Source: REEB506 sp040381035
GTDB taxonomy: Bacteria > Pseudomonadota > Alphaproteobacteria > Caulobacterales > Aquidulcibacteraceae
Direction of reading: 5' to 3'
Length of the DNA: 58,031 bases
NCBI GenBank assembly: GCA_040381035.1
Contig: JBEIHY010000014.1
Span: forward strand, 1-58,031
The position numbers were made by a program, and so were the translations under genes. The notes under the pieces are model-generated. The model was not told the DNA's origin. It saw nothing but the letters and a program-made list of their open reading frames with translations, and searched no databases. Every line of letters starts with the position of its first letter. Position 1 is the first letter of the stretch. Of this stretch, positions 17,514 to 26,132 are shown piece by piece.

Positions 17514-18518
17514 TTAGCGCCCCCGCCGGCGCGGCTTTTCGGGCGGCGGTGCGGCGCCAAGCGCTGCTTCAGCAAGCTCGCGGCTGGCCGCGCCGGCCAA
17601 GGCCGACCGCAGGCCAAGCTCAGCCAAATGGTTTGGCGCCATCGCTGCGCCCGGCGGGCCATTCAAGACCAGAAGCGGTTGAAAATCAGCCGCCTGGCGC
17701 CAGGATTCGCTGGCGCGCGCCACCGGACTTTCCAGCGCCGCGCGCACATCGGCAGGCGCTTGCGCCGTTAAGCCCAGCAGCAACAGGCGCCACGCATAGG
17801 CCTCGCCGCGGATCTCGAAGAAACTGTCTTCGGCGGCCGCCCCGATCGGCCCCAGCCGCCCGCTGCTGGCGGCCTGCGCCAAACGCGCCACAGCCAGATC
17901 CGCGCTGGTTGCAGCCGCAGCACTGAGCACACGGTGCGCATCGGCGCCGGCCGACATTTGCGCCTTGCGGCCAAGCCGCACCAGCGCTTCTGATGCTTCT
18001 GCAAGGGCCGCCGCATCCACGCGCTTTTCGGTCACTGTGGCGAGCGCGGTGCGCGCGGCGGCAAGATCAGCGTCATCGCCGCGGATCGGCAAAACGCGCA
18101 AAGCGGTTGCTGCAGCGCGCGCAGCACCGACCTGGAACGCTGCGATCCGTTGCGCGCGCCGGGTTGGCGCGAGAAACCAGCCGTCGCGATAGGCGTCCTC
18201 GCGGGCCGTGATGGCGGCAATGCTTTCGGCGGCGGCAAAGACGCTTTGTTCCACGGCCGGCGCCGCCAGGGCGCTCCAGTCTGGCGTGATGCGCGCCAAA
18301 CGCGCGACAAAACCAAGATATAAAAGAAACAACGCCAGAGCGGTGAGCAAAAAGCCGATCGCAAACCGCGCGATGCGCGCTGGCGTCCATGGCCGGCTGG
18401 CAAATGTCGGCCGCGGCGCGCCCTCAACCAGGACGCGCGGTTCATGGTCGACGCCGCCGCCGATTACACCCCGCCTTGTGCGATTGAGCCAGCGTCGAAT
18501 GACCTGATCGGCTTTCAA
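17514..18518 (-). CDS. Membrane protein, probably DUF2333-like
   Basis: 334 residues with one transmembrane segment at ~50-70 (RFAIGFLLTALALFLLYLGF) after a basic N-tail, and a long Ala-rich helical part. The phrase EDAYRDGWFLAPTRRAQRIA followed by a helix resembles DUF2333 proteins, whose function is unknown; I hold this family call with moderate confidence. The frame starts at TTG (18518), which overlaps the TGA of the copper chaperone gene (TTGA), consistent with coupled translation. The C-terminus is basic (PRRRGR). Coupling to the chaperone hints at an envelope role (inference). Confidence 0.65.
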   Translation of the reverse strand: MKADQVIRRWLNRTRRGVIGGGVDHEPRVLVEGAPRPTFASRPWTPARIARFAIGFLLTALALFLLYLGFVARLARITPDWSALAAPAVEQSVFAAAESIAAITAREDAYRDGWFLAPTRRAQRIAAFQVGAARAAATALRVLPIRGDDADLAAARTALATVTEKRVDAAALAEASEALVRLGRKAQMSAGADAHRVLSAAAATSADLAVARLAQAASSGRLGPIGAAAEDSFFEIRGEAYAWRLLLLGLTAQAPADVRAALESPVARASESWRQAADFQPLLVLNGPPGAAMAPNHLAELGLRSALAGAASRELAEAALGAAPPPEKPRRRGR

Positions 18519-18988
18519 TGCTTGTGCCCGGCGCCGCTCAAGCTCGGCTGCTCGCCCATCGCCATCACCTCGATCGCGCCCGCCTTCTCAAACACCAATG
18601 TCACCGGCACGGCGTCGCCTGCCTTGATGGCCGCGCTGACGCCAAACAGCATCAGATGCAGGCCGCCCGGCTTGAACGCCACGTCGCCTTTGGCCGCCAC
18701 ATCGACGCCGGTCTTGACCATCTCCATCCGCATCATACCGCCCTTGCCTTTGCGATGGGTGTGGATTTCCACCGTCTTTGCCGCCGGGCTCGACGCCGAC
18801 ACCAGACGGTCGCGCCCGCCGTTATTGCGGATGGTGAAATAGCCGGCCGTGACCGTGCGCGGCGGATTGATCGGGGCGACGATCGGATGGTCGATGGTCA
18901 GCGCGCCCTTGGTGTAGTCATGCGCGCCGGCGGTGGGCGCGATCAGCAACACGAACGCCGCGATCAGCGCGCCCAGAACGGTTTTCAT
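18515..18988 (-). CDS. Periplasmic copper chaperone, PCu(A)C family
   Basis: 157 residues with a Sec signal peptide (MKTVLGALIAAFVLLIAPTA, cleavage near AGA-H). The mature domain has the PCu(A)C copper site: TVEIHTHRKGKGGMMRME, then PGGLHLMLFG, giving the His/Met ligands in the expected order. Such proteins deliver Cu(I) to cytochrome oxidase assembly in the periplasm. The His at the mature N-terminus (HDYTKG) and the C-terminal HKH may add metal affinity. The ATG at 18988 begins the signal peptide; an upstream ATG at 19006 would only lengthen it. Its stop overlaps the next gene's TTG. Confidence 0.9.
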   Translation of the reverse strand: MKTVLGALIAAFVLLIAPTAGAHDYTKGALTIDHPIVAPINPPRTVTAGYFTIRNNGGRDRLVSASSPAAKTVEIHTHRKGKGGMMRMEMVKTGVDVAAKGDVAFKPGGLHLMLFGVSAAIKAGDAVPVTLVFEKAGAIEVMAMGEQPSLSGAGHKH

Positions 18989-19002
18989 GCGGATGTCTCC
19001 TG

Positions 19003-19758
19003 TCATTCGCCGGGCTTGGCGATCCGCGGCGATTTCAGCCGTCGGCGGTTGATATGGAAGCCCTGGCGCTCGGACTGCTCGCCCTCGACCTTTTCGCCCT
19101 TGAAGTAATGGCGTTGCCAGCCTTGCTTGATGGTGTCTTCGTCGCGGGCGCTGAGCTTGTCGAGAAAGCTGGTGCGGCTTTCGCTCCAGGCGGCGTATTC
19201 TTTGGTCAGTTCCGGATTGTCGGCCATGCGCTTGATCACTGGCTCGAACGGGTCAAGCGAATTGTGCGCCACCGGCATGATGAAACAGAACGGCTCGCCC
19301 TTCTTGAATTGGATCATGCCCGGCCGCGTGAAATGCCAGTTCATCGTGAACGGAAACGGCAGCCAATCGCTTTCCACGATCCCGCTCAAGGGCTGCAGGC
19401 CGTCCTTCACGTGATTGGGCGGCCCGCCGACCCACATGTCCCAGCCGGGCGGGGTGCGGAACAGATAGCCGGTGTGGAACGTCAGCACGCCGCGAGTGAA
19501 GTGGCTGGTGACGTGACGGTGCAAATGAGCGTAGTCGTCGTCGCTGTCGAGGCGGATGTCTTCCATGTTCGGCCCGCCCGTCCAAGTGGCCGTGAAGCTG
19601 CACGGCGACAGGATTTCCCAGCCGGTCGTATTGGCGATCACCAGCGGCAGGCAGCGATACGGGTGGCGGTCGCCGAAGGCGTCCATCCAGGCGCGGTCTG
19701 GCCGGCCGGGAACAAGTTCGGGCGGGTTGTCTTCGAGGAGATAGCAATCAAACTGCAT
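19003..19758 (-). CDS. DUF6065 family protein
   Basis: 251 residues, cytoplasmic, rich in Trp, Pro and His. Recognisable phrases are NTTGWEILSPCSFTATWTGG, FRTPPGWDMWVGGPPNH and NWHFTRPGMIQFKKGEPFCF, which match DUF6065, a family of unknown function seen near oxygenases and modification enzymes. The ATG at 19758 (MQFDCYLLED) is the family start; the longer open frame upstream is antisense to the next gene. It overlaps, head to head, the 5' region of the plus-strand editing-protein gene. It precedes the copper chaperone on the same strand by 15 bases. Confidence 0.75.
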   Translation of the reverse strand: MQFDCYLLEDNPPELVPGRPDRAWMDAFGDRHPYRCLPLVIANTTGWEILSPCSFTATWTGGPNMEDIRLDSDDDYAHLHRHVTSHFTRGVLTFHTGYLFRTPPGWDMWVGGPPNHVKDGLQPLSGIVESDWLPFPFTMNWHFTRPGMIQFKKGEPFCFIMPVAHNSLDPFEPVIKRMADNPELTKEYAAWSESRTSFLDKLSARDEDTIKQGWQRHYFKGEKVEGEQSERQGFHINRRRLKSPRIAKPGE

Positions 19759-19813
19759 GGTTTGGCGGTTCCGCTTGGCGAGTTGGCCTGCCCCGTGTAG
19801 ACGAGCCCGCGCC

Positions 19814-20335
19814 GTGACGTCGAGACCGCCCGCCACCGAAGCCGATTTGGTCGCACATCTGGATGGCCTGGGGATTGCCCATGTCACCCATCGCCATCGG
19901 CCGATCTTCACGGTGGAGGATGGCGCTGATCTTAAAGCCGCCTTGCCCGGCGGCCATTCCAAGAACCTGTTCTTGAAGGATAAAAGGGGCCGCCTTGTGC
20001 TCTTGTCGGCCCTCGGCGCCACACAGATTGATCTGACCGCCTTTTCCAGGGCGATTGGCGCGCCGCGGTTTTCGTTCGGATCGGCGGAGCTGCTGTTGGC
20101 GGTCTTGGGCGTCACGCCCGGCAGCGTCACGGCCTTCGCTCTGCTCAATGACCTTGACCGACGCGTCGCATTTTACCTGGACGCCGCCTTGCTTGACCAC
20201 GATCCGGTCAATTTCCACCCGCTGCGCAACGACGCCACCACCGCCATTGCACCGGACGACTTGCTGCGCTTTGTGGCGTCCACCGGGCGGCATACGCACA
20301 TCGTTCGCTTCGGGCGAAACGGGGCGCCGGTTTGA
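19814..20335 (+). CDS. Prolyl-tRNA synthetase-associated editing domain protein (ProXp-ala/YbaK-like)
   Basis: About 173 residues matching the trans-editing domain that hydrolyses mischarged Ala-tRNA(Pro): HVTHRHRPIFTVEDGADLKA, then GGHSKNLFLKDKRGRLVLL and ALLDHDPVNFHPLRND. The conserved Lys in KNLFLKDK is present. The start is uncertain: GTG at 19814 gives the usual N-terminus (VTSRPPATEADLVAHLDGLG), while an ATG at 19757 would add 19 atypical, Arg/Trp-rich residues and overlap the divergent DUF6065 start. A free-standing cytoplasmic protein that backs up ProRS fidelity. Followed by the cupin gene 28 bases on. Confidence 0.88.
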   Translation: MTSRPPATEADLVAHLDGLGIAHVTHRHRPIFTVEDGADLKAALPGGHSKNLFLKDKRGRLVLLSALGATQIDLTAFSRAIGAPRFSFGSAELLLAVLGVTPGSVTAFALLNDLDRRVAFYLDAALLDHDPVNFHPLRNDATTAIAPDDLLRFVASTGRHTHIVRFGRNGAPV

Positions 20336-20363
20336 AAGAGGGGCGCCGCCAAAGGAGAAGTCG

Positions 20364-20849
20364 ATGTCCAAGCCGATGATCAATCTCGATGAGCTGGCGT
20401 TCGACGACGTCGAAAGCAATGGTCTTTACACCTCCCGCCGCGCCACGATCAGCGATCTGATCGGCGCCCGTCAGCTTGGCTATAACTTGACCGAACTGCC
20501 GCCGGGCAAGGCGCTATGTCCGTTTCACAGCCATCACGGCGAAGAGGAGATGTTCTTCATTCTCGACGGCGCAGGCGAGCTGCGCTTCGGCGACCAGCGC
20601 TTTCCCATTCGCCGCCATGACGTCATCGCCTGCCCGACCGGCGGGGCCGAAGTCGCGCATCAGATCATCAATACCGGGACCAAGACGCTGCGCTATCTGG
20701 CGGTTTCAACGACGGCCGAGATCGAAACCTGCGAATATCCCGACTCCGGCAAGATCAGTATCGTCGCCGGCCAACGCGGTGCGCGCACCGTTAGGTTCAT
20801 GTTTCGCCAGGCCGCCGATGTGGACTATTATGACGGCGAGGCGACTTGA
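20364..20849 (+). CDS. Cupin domain protein
   Basis: 161 residues. A single cupin barrel: LPPGKALCPFHSHHGEEEMF holds the first motif (HSHHGEEE, metal ligands His, His, Glu), and DVIACPTGGAEVAHQIINTG the second (His). Strong AAGGAGAAG site before the ATG. The substrate is unknown; the family includes sugar-binding and oxidative enzymes as well as regulators. It follows the tRNA-editing protein closely and may share its transcript. The C-terminus (RQAADVDYYDGE) is typical of a subfamily often annotated only as cupin. Confidence 0.88.
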   Translation: MSKPMINLDELAFDDVESNGLYTSRRATISDLIGARQLGYNLTELPPGKALCPFHSHHGEEEMFFILDGAGELRFGDQRFPIRRHDVIACPTGGAEVAHQIINTGTKTLRYLAVSTTAEIETCEYPDSGKISIVAGQRGARTVRFMFRQAADVDYYDGEAT

Positions 20850-20939
20850 TCGCCCACCCCCATTGATGCGCGGGCGGTCAACGTCCATCTAAGCCTCACA
20901 AATCGCAGGGCCGCGCCCTGAGCAGACCAAGGACACCCC

Positions 20940-21866
20940 ATGGCCGGGCCGCAAGCCTCCTCCCCCGCCGGCGACGCGATCAAGAACGCTACCGACGCCA
21001 GCTTCATGAAAGACGTGATGGAAGCGTCGAAAACAACGCCGGTGATCGTCGATTTCTGGGCTCCCTGGTGCGGGCCGTGCCTGCAATTGGCGCCTGGCCT
21101 GGAAGCCGCCGTCAAGGCGCAGAACGGCAAGGTCAAGTTGGTCAAAATCAATATCGACGAGAACCCGGCTTATGCCGGCCAGCTTGGCGTGCGTTCGATC
21201 CCAAATGTCTGGGTGTTCGACAAAGGCCGGCCATATCAGGGCTTCACCGGCGCCATCGCGCCCAGCCAAATCAAAATGTTTGTCGAGCAGGTCGCCAAGG
21301 GTGTTGGCGGTCAGGCGCTGGAAGAAGAAGACCCCGCCGCCGAAATCGAAGCCGTCTTGGCCGAGGCCCAAGCCGCCTTGGACGCCAACGATCCGGCCGG
21401 CGCCGCCCAGCTGTTCGCCGCCGTTTTGGAAGCCGAACCCGACAACGCCAAAGCCGTCGCCGGCATGGCCCGCGCCTATCTCGCCGCGGGTCAACCGGCC
21501 CAAGCCAAAGCCTTCCTAGACCAGATGCCAGAGGACAAAGCCAAAGCCCCGGAATTTGCGGGCGTGAAGGCAGCCTTGGAGCTGGCCGATGACGCGCCCG
21601 CCGGCGCTGATCTGGCCAAGCTGACGGCCCAGATCGCCGCCAAGCCGAGTGATCACGCTGCGCGCTTTGACCTAGCCCGCGCGCTCGCCGCCCGCGGCGA
21701 TCTGGCAGGTGCGGTGGATCATTTGCTTGAAAGCATCCGCGCAGATCGCGAATGGAACGAACAGGCGGCCCGCAAGCATCTGCTGAAAGTGTTCGACGCC
21801 GCAGGTCAAACCTCAGAACTCACCAAAGCGGGCCGGCGACGCTTGTCGGCAGTCTGGCTGTCATGA
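20940..21866 (+). CDS. Thioredoxin-TPR co-chaperone (CnoX/YbbN-like)
   Basis: 308 residues. Thioredoxin domain at ~20-120 with the active site FWAPWCGPC and the cis-Pro segment VRSIPNVWVF; then TPR-like helices (AQAALDANDPAGAAQLFAAV) to the end. Unlike E. coli CnoX (SxxC), both redox cysteines are present, as in alphaproteobacterial members, so oxidoreductase activity is likely besides chaperone holding. The N-terminal 20 residues are Pro/Ala-rich. Its TGA overlaps the ATG of the LON-domain gene. First gene of a four-gene run with ATGA overlaps at every junction. Confidence 0.92.
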   Translation: MAGPQASSPAGDAIKNATDASFMKDVMEASKTTPVIVDFWAPWCGPCLQLAPGLEAAVKAQNGKVKLVKINIDENPAYAGQLGVRSIPNVWVFDKGRPYQGFTGAIAPSQIKMFVEQVAKGVGGQALEEEDPAAEIEAVLAEAQAALDANDPAGAAQLFAAVLEAEPDNAKAVAGMARAYLAAGQPAQAKAFLDQMPEDKAKAPEFAGVKAALELADDAPAGADLAKLTAQIAAKPSDHAARFDLARALAARGDLAGAVDHLLESIRADREWNEQAARKHLLKVFDAAGQTSELTKAGRRRLSAVWLS

Positions 21867-22516
21867 GTCTGCGCAAGCTCTCCGACCTGCCGGCGACCTT
21901 GCCGATTTTTCCGCTCGGTGGGGCGCTCTTGTTCCCGCGCGGGCAGATGCCGCTCAACATTTTTGAGCCGCGCTATCTCAATATGGTCGACGACGCGATG
22001 CGGGCTGATCGACTGATCGGCATGGTGCAGCCGCGGCCCTTATCGGGCTCGACCGACAAGCCGGCGGTGCAGCCGGTTGGCTGCGTTGGTAAGATCACGT
22101 CGTTTGCCGAAACCGAAGACGGCCGCTACCTTATCACGCTCACTGGCCTGATCCGTTTCCGCATCACGCGCGAGCTGGAAATGCGCCGGCCCTATCGCCA
22201 GGTCGAGGCTGATTTTAGCGCCTTCGCGGCCGATCTCACCGCCCCCAGCGGCGGCAATCAGATCGATCGGCCGCGGCTGCTGAAGGCGCTGAAGCGCTAT
22301 GCGGAGGGCCATGGCTTCCAGATCGATTGGACCGCCGTAGACAGCGCCGAGCCGGAGCCGTTGGTCAACGCCATCGCCACGCTCTGCCCGTTCGATCCGT
22401 TGGAAAAGCAGGGCCTGCTCGAAGCGCCCGGCCTCGACAGCCGCTGCGCCACACTGATCGCACTGCTGGAACTGAATGCCGCCAGCGGCGACCGCCGCGA
22501 GGGCCGCCTGCAATGA
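21863..22516 (+). CDS. LON peptidase substrate-binding domain protein
   Basis: 217 residues forming just the N-terminal domain of Lon protease: LPATLPIFPLGGALLFPRGQ, then LNIFEPRYLNMVDDAM and helices at the end (EKQGLLEAPGLDSRCATLIA). There is no AAA or protease domain, so it is not a protease; it may bind unfolded protein or pass it on. Located between a thioredoxin-type chaperone and a UPF0434 protein with ATGA overlaps on both sides, which makes a proteostasis role likely (inference). A similar order is common in alphaproteobacteria. Confidence 0.92.
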   Translation: MSLRKLSDLPATLPIFPLGGALLFPRGQMPLNIFEPRYLNMVDDAMRADRLIGMVQPRPLSGSTDKPAVQPVGCVGKITSFAETEDGRYLITLTGLIRFRITRELEMRRPYRQVEADFSAFAADLTAPSGGNQIDRPRLLKALKRYAEGHGFQIDWTAVDSAEPEPLVNAIATLCPFDPLEKQGLLEAPGLDSRCATLIALLELNAASGDRREGRLQ

Positions 22517-22716
22517 CCGACGACGCCCACCGCCTCGAGCCCGACCCGCGCCTTCTGGAAGTGCTGGTCTGCCCGCAGACGCGCGGGCCGCTGCGCTATG
22601 ACCGCGCCGCCCAGGAACTGATTAGCGAAACCGCGCGGCTTGCCTTCCCGATCCGCGACGGCGTGCCGATCCTGCTGATCGACGAAGCCCGCGACCTTGA
22701 CGCGCCCACGCCATGA
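22513..22716 (+). CDS. Trm112/UPF0434 family protein
   Basis: 67 residues. LLEVLVCPQTRGPLRYDRAA and LAFPIRDGVPILLIDEAR match the Trm112-like UPF0434 family. The first Cys of the zinc site is present (VCP), but the second usual Cys is replaced (QTR), as in many bacterial members that probably do not bind zinc. Trm112 proteins activate methyltransferases; in bacteria the partner is mostly unknown. ATGA overlaps with the LON-domain gene before and the DUF971 gene after. Confidence 0.9.
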   Translation: MTDDAHRLEPDPRLLEVLVCPQTRGPLRYDRAAQELISETARLAFPIRDGVPILLIDEARDLDAPTP

Positions 22717-23066
22717 GCCGGCCTTGGCCTGCCGATCTCGTCTTTGACCGTAGCGCGCGGCTGTTGCGGATTGCGTTCGACGATGGCGCGGCCTTCGCGA
22801 TCCCGTTTGAACTGCTGCGCGTGGAAAGCCCTTCGGCCGAAGTGCAAGGCCATGGCGGCCAGCGTAAGATCGTGCCGGGCAAACGACTGGTCGGCGTGAC
22901 CGACGCCAAGCCGGTTGGCCGCTATGCTGTGCGCATCGCGTTCGACGACGGCCACGAGACCGGGATTTACGCATGGGGCTTTCTGCGCCAGCTGGGTGAA
23001 GAGGCGCAGGCGCGGATGGCGGCGTATGAGGCGGCGCTGGTTGCGCGCGGCTTGAGCCGGGATTGA
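22713..23066 (+). CDS. DUF971 family protein
   Basis: 117 residues with the DUF971 pattern (also the N-terminal domain of gamma-butyrobetaine hydroxylase): LRIAFDDGAAFAIPFELLRV, then VGRYAVRIAFDDGHETGIYA and WGFLRQLGE. Stand-alone members are often near Fe-S cluster or Mrp genes; here it closes the chaperone-like run and is linked to the UPF0434 gene by an ATGA overlap. The function is not established. A decayed DUF29 gene lies directly behind it on the opposite strand. Confidence 0.9.
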   Translation: MSRPWPADLVFDRSARLLRIAFDDGAAFAIPFELLRVESPSAEVQGHGGQRKIVPGKRLVGVTDAKPVGRYAVRIAFDDGHETGIYAWGFLRQLGEEAQARMAAYEAALVARGLSRD

Positions 23067-23504
23067 GCTATATCGCTCCGGCCAGAACTCCGTATCGCGC
23101 GCCTGGCCGGCTGTGAACGGCGGCCGCTCGGGAAAGGCTTCAACATCCATATCGGTCTGCGTCGAGGCGTCGCGGCGCGAAATCTCGTAGGCGTCTGCAA
23201 ACTCCTCTGCGTCGCGGGCCTTCAAGCTTGGGTTTTCCGCCAAGTGCTTGCGCAGCGCGCTGCGCTCATTGGCGATCGTGTTGCGCCACGAACGACTGCG
23301 CTTTTCAGGCTGGTAGGCCCATTTCAAGAGGTACGTGCGCAACACGACGTAGCGGTTCTAAAGCCCCCGCGCCTCAGTCTTGGCCAAGCTTTCCAGCTCC
23401 TCAGCCAGGTTTTCCCAATCCAGCGCTTTCCGATCACGGCGCTTGAGCGCAGCGGCTTGGTCATTGGTCCAGCCATAGAAATCAGCGCGATAGCGATTGC
23501 CCAT
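23067..23504 (-). pseudogene. DUF29 gene remnant with in-frame TAG and lost 3' end
   Basis: Read on the minus strand from an ATG at 23504, the frame gives MGNRYRADFYGWTNDQAAAL and ...LAEELESLAKTEARGL, the start of a DUF29 protein, then hits TAG at 23358-23360. The same frame continues after it with VVLRTYLLKWAYQPEKRSRS, SWRNTIANERSALRKHLAEN and DTEFWPERY, the rest of DUF29. No stop follows at the expected end: the frame runs on antisense through the DUF971 and UPF0434 genes, so the original 3' end was lost, probably by a deletion joining it to DUF971. DUF29 genes are frequently mobile and multi-copy. Function unknown. Confidence 0.8.
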
Positions 23505-23561
23505 GCAAAACCCTACCATGAATGGCCAAAAGCGAAAAGCGCACGCCTTGGGCCCCGCGCC

Positions 23562-24446
23562 TCACCCCTTCAGCACTTCCACCATTGTCCGCCCCAATGC
23601 GGCCGGGTGCGGCGCGACGCGGATGCCCGCGGCTTCCATGGCGGCGATTTTGCTTTCGGCGTCGCCCTTGCCGCCGGACACGATCGCACCGGCATGGCCC
23701 ATGCGGCGCCCCGGCGGGGCCGTGCGGCCGGCGATGAAGCCAACCATCGGCTTCTTGCGGCCCTTCTTGGCTTCATCAGCCAGGAACTGGGCGGCGTCTT
23801 CTTCCGCGCTGCCGCCGATTTCGCCGATCATGATGATCGAATGGGTTTCCGGATCGGCGAGGAACATTTCCAGCATGGCGATGAATTCGGTGCCCTTCAC
23901 CGGATCGCCGCCAATGCCGACGGCAGTGCTCTGCCCCAAGCCCTCATTGGTTGTTTGGAACACGGCCTCATAGGTCAGCGTGCCGGAGCGCGAGACAATG
24001 CCAACATTGCCCTTCTTGAAGATCGAGCCGGGCATGATGCCGATCTTGCATTCGTTGGGGGTGAGCACACCGGGGCAGTTCGGGCCGATCAGACGCGACT
24101 TGGAGCGGTCGAGCTTGGCTTTCACCCGCACCATATCGAGCACCGGGATGCCCTCGGTGATGCACACAATCAGCGGAATTTCCGCGTCAATCGCTTCTTC
24201 GATGGCCGCCGCCGCGCCCGGCGGGGGCACATAGATGGCGGTCGCGTCGGCGCCGACGGCGGCTTTGCATTCGGCCACCGAATTGAACACCGGCAGGCCC
24301 AAATGCGTTGACCCGCCTTTGCCGGGCGATACGCCGCCGGTCATCTTGGCGCCATAGGCGATAGCCTGTTCGCTGTGGAATGTGCCGTTCTTGCCGGTAA
24401 AGCCCTGGCAGATGACCTTGGTTTCGGCGGTGACGAGAATGGACAT
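23562..24446 (-). CDS. sucD: Succinyl-CoA synthetase (ADP-forming) alpha subunit
   Basis: 294 residues. It carries the CoA-binding Rossmann domain (VICQGFTGKNGTFHSEQAIA), the middle GPNCPGVLTPNECKIGIMPG block, and the phosphohistidine loop GRRMGHAGAIVSGGKG, whose His is the phosphorylated catalytic residue of this citric-acid-cycle enzyme. Its partner sucC is normally directly upstream; here the upstream bases (24447-24576) hold only the divergent promoter region, so sucC must be elsewhere. Full length and intact. Confidence 0.95.
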   Translation of the reverse strand: MSILVTAETKVICQGFTGKNGTFHSEQAIAYGAKMTGGVSPGKGGSTHLGLPVFNSVAECKAAVGADATAIYVPPPGAAAAIEEAIDAEIPLIVCITEGIPVLDMVRVKAKLDRSKSRLIGPNCPGVLTPNECKIGIMPGSIFKKGNVGIVSRSGTLTYEAVFQTTNEGLGQSTAVGIGGDPVKGTEFIAMLEMFLADPETHSIIMIGEIGGSAEEDAAQFLADEAKKGRKKPMVGFIAGRTAPPGRRMGHAGAIVSGGKGDAESKIAAMEAAGIRVAPHPAALGRTMVEVLKG

Positions 24447-24576
24447 GGGCCCCCCGGGCTGACGGTCGAACAGATCGCAAGCGTCCTAACCGAGCCGTGG
24501 GCGATTGCAAAGGGCGCTGTGGCTCTGGCAGCGGGATAGCAGGTCAGCTTCAAGCGTCCGCCAGCTGGAGCCCGCC

Positions 24577-25833
24577 ATGTCAGCCACGCGTGAAACCGTG
24601 CTCGCCCGCCTCGCCGAGGCCGCCGAGGTCGAGCATTGCCTGATGTGCGTATATCTCTATGCCGCCTTCAGCCTGAAGGGGCCCGATGAGTTGCCGGCCG
24701 CAGACGCAGAACTGGTCGCGCATTGGCGCCGCGAGATCTTGACGGTGGCGCGCGAAGAGATGGCGCATCTCTTGCTGGTCAATAATCTGCTCACCGCCAT
24801 TGGCGGCCCGGCGCAATTCGCCCGCATGACCTTTCCAGTACCGGCCGGATATCTGCCGGCCGACATGCAAGTGCGGCTTGCCCCGTTTGACCGCGACACG
24901 ATCCAGCATCTGGTCTGGCTGGGCCGCCCGGCAGGCTCAACCGAACCCATCGGCAAAGGCTTTGAGCCGACCCAGCGCTATCAGCGCGCACTGGGGCAAG
25001 ACGATCGGCTGATGCCGCACGCCAAGGACTATGCAACGGTGGGCGAACTTTATGAGATGATCGTCGCCGATCTCGAAGCGCTCGCCGCGCGCCATGGCGA
25101 GGCCGGCTTGTTCATCGGCGACCCCGCCGGCCAGGTCGATGAATCGTTGGCGCCGTTGCATGGCGTGCGCAAAGTGATCTGCCTGGAAAGCGCAAAAGAG
25201 GCGATCGCCGCCATTGTTGAACAAGGCGAAGGCGCAACGGAAAGCGCTGAACAGAGCCACTTTCAGCGTTTCATGGAAATCCGCGCCGCTTATGATGCTG
25301 CGCTGAGCCGCGATCCCAGCTTCGCGCCGGCGCGGCCTGCGGCGCACAATCGAGTGATGCGCCGCCCGCCAACGCCTGAAGGCAAGGTGTGGATCGAGGC
25401 CGAAGGCGCCGCCCGCATCGTCGACTCGGCGAATGCACTCTATCTGCACATGCTGCGCTGCCTCACCCAAGCCTTTGGCCATGCCGGCGGCAAGCCGACG
25501 CAGAATACGTTGATCGATGCAGCGATTGATCTGATGTTTGCGATCACGCCGGCCGCCACCTACGCCACCACCCTGCCGGCGCGGCCGGGCGAAACCGGCT
25601 GCACCGCCGGGATGAGTTTTGCAATGACGCGCGCGCTGTCGCCGCTGCCGCCAGGGGCGGCGGAGTGGCGGATGCTGGGCGAATGGTTTGATGAAAACGC
25701 CGCGGCGGCGGCAGTTTTGGCGCAATCACATCCGTGCTTGGCGCCAGTCGCGAGCGATCTCACGGCCGCAGCGTCGCGGTTTCGCGATAAGGCGGCGACG
25801 TTCGCGGAAGCTGCGCGTACAAGCACCAGCTGA
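24577..25833 (+). CDS. Ferritin-like protein of the VioB/iminophenyl-pyruvate dimer synthase type
   Basis: 418 residues. The first ~230 residues match the ferritin-like domain found in VioB/RebD: EVEHCLMCVYLYAAFSLKG, then EILTVAREEMAHLLLVNNLL (the EExxH-type metal ligands), AIGGPAQFARMTFPVPAGYL. The C-terminal half has another helical region rich in Ala (FGHAGGKPTQNTLIDAAIDL). In VioB this fold dimerises indole-3-pyruvate imine in bis-indole pigment synthesis, but no vioA, vioC, vioD or vioE homologues are nearby, so the substrate here is unknown. The ATG at 24577 follows CTGGAG. Diverges from sucD. Confidence 0.8.
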   Translation: MSATRETVLARLAEAAEVEHCLMCVYLYAAFSLKGPDELPAADAELVAHWRREILTVAREEMAHLLLVNNLLTAIGGPAQFARMTFPVPAGYLPADMQVRLAPFDRDTIQHLVWLGRPAGSTEPIGKGFEPTQRYQRALGQDDRLMPHAKDYATVGELYEMIVADLEALAARHGEAGLFIGDPAGQVDESLAPLHGVRKVICLESAKEAIAAIVEQGEGATESAEQSHFQRFMEIRAAYDAALSRDPSFAPARPAAHNRVMRRPPTPEGKVWIEAEGAARIVDSANALYLHMLRCLTQAFGHAGGKPTQNTLIDAAIDLMFAITPAATYATTLPARPGETGCTAGMSFAMTRALSPLPPGAAEWRMLGEWFDENAAAAAVLAQSHPCLAPVASDLTAAASRFRDKAATFAEAARTSTS

Positions 25834-25845
25834 ACGGCGAAAACC

Positions 25846-26130
25846 TCAGCCCGCGGCCAGATCAAGATAGGCCGCCAATTCGAGATCGAGATTGGTCACG
25901 CCGTCGGCGTCATGCGTCGCCAGCGTCACGTCAACACGGTTGTAGACATTGAACCATTCGGGATGGTGATCCATCTGCTCGGCCTTCAAGGCGACGCGCG
26001 TCATGAACGCAAACGCGGCTTTGAAATCGGCGAATTTGAAGGATTTCACGATCGCTTCGCGATCATCGTGCACGGCCCAACCGGTGAGCTCTTGTGCGGC
26101 ATCGGTGGCGGCGATCTTTTCCCAACGCAT
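25846..26130 (-). CDS. phhB: Pterin-4a-carbinolamine dehydratase
   Basis: 94 residues, the normal length. The active-site block MDHHPEWFNVYNRVDVTLAT carries the two His before Pro, and a later His in THDADG. The enzyme dehydrates 4a-hydroxytetrahydrobiopterin and thereby recycles the cofactor of aromatic amino acid hydroxylases; no phenylalanine hydroxylase gene is in the window. Two ATGs compete: 26136 overlaps the upstream MarR stop (ATGA), while 26130 has AGGAG seven bases before it. I chose 26130 because of that spacing. Operon with the MarR gene. Confidence 0.9.
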   Translation of the reverse strand: MRWEKIAATDAAQELTGWAVHDDREAIVKSFKFADFKAAFAFMTRVALKAEQMDHHPEWFNVYNRVDVTLATHDADGVTNLDLELAAYLDLAAG

Positions 26131-26132
26131 CG

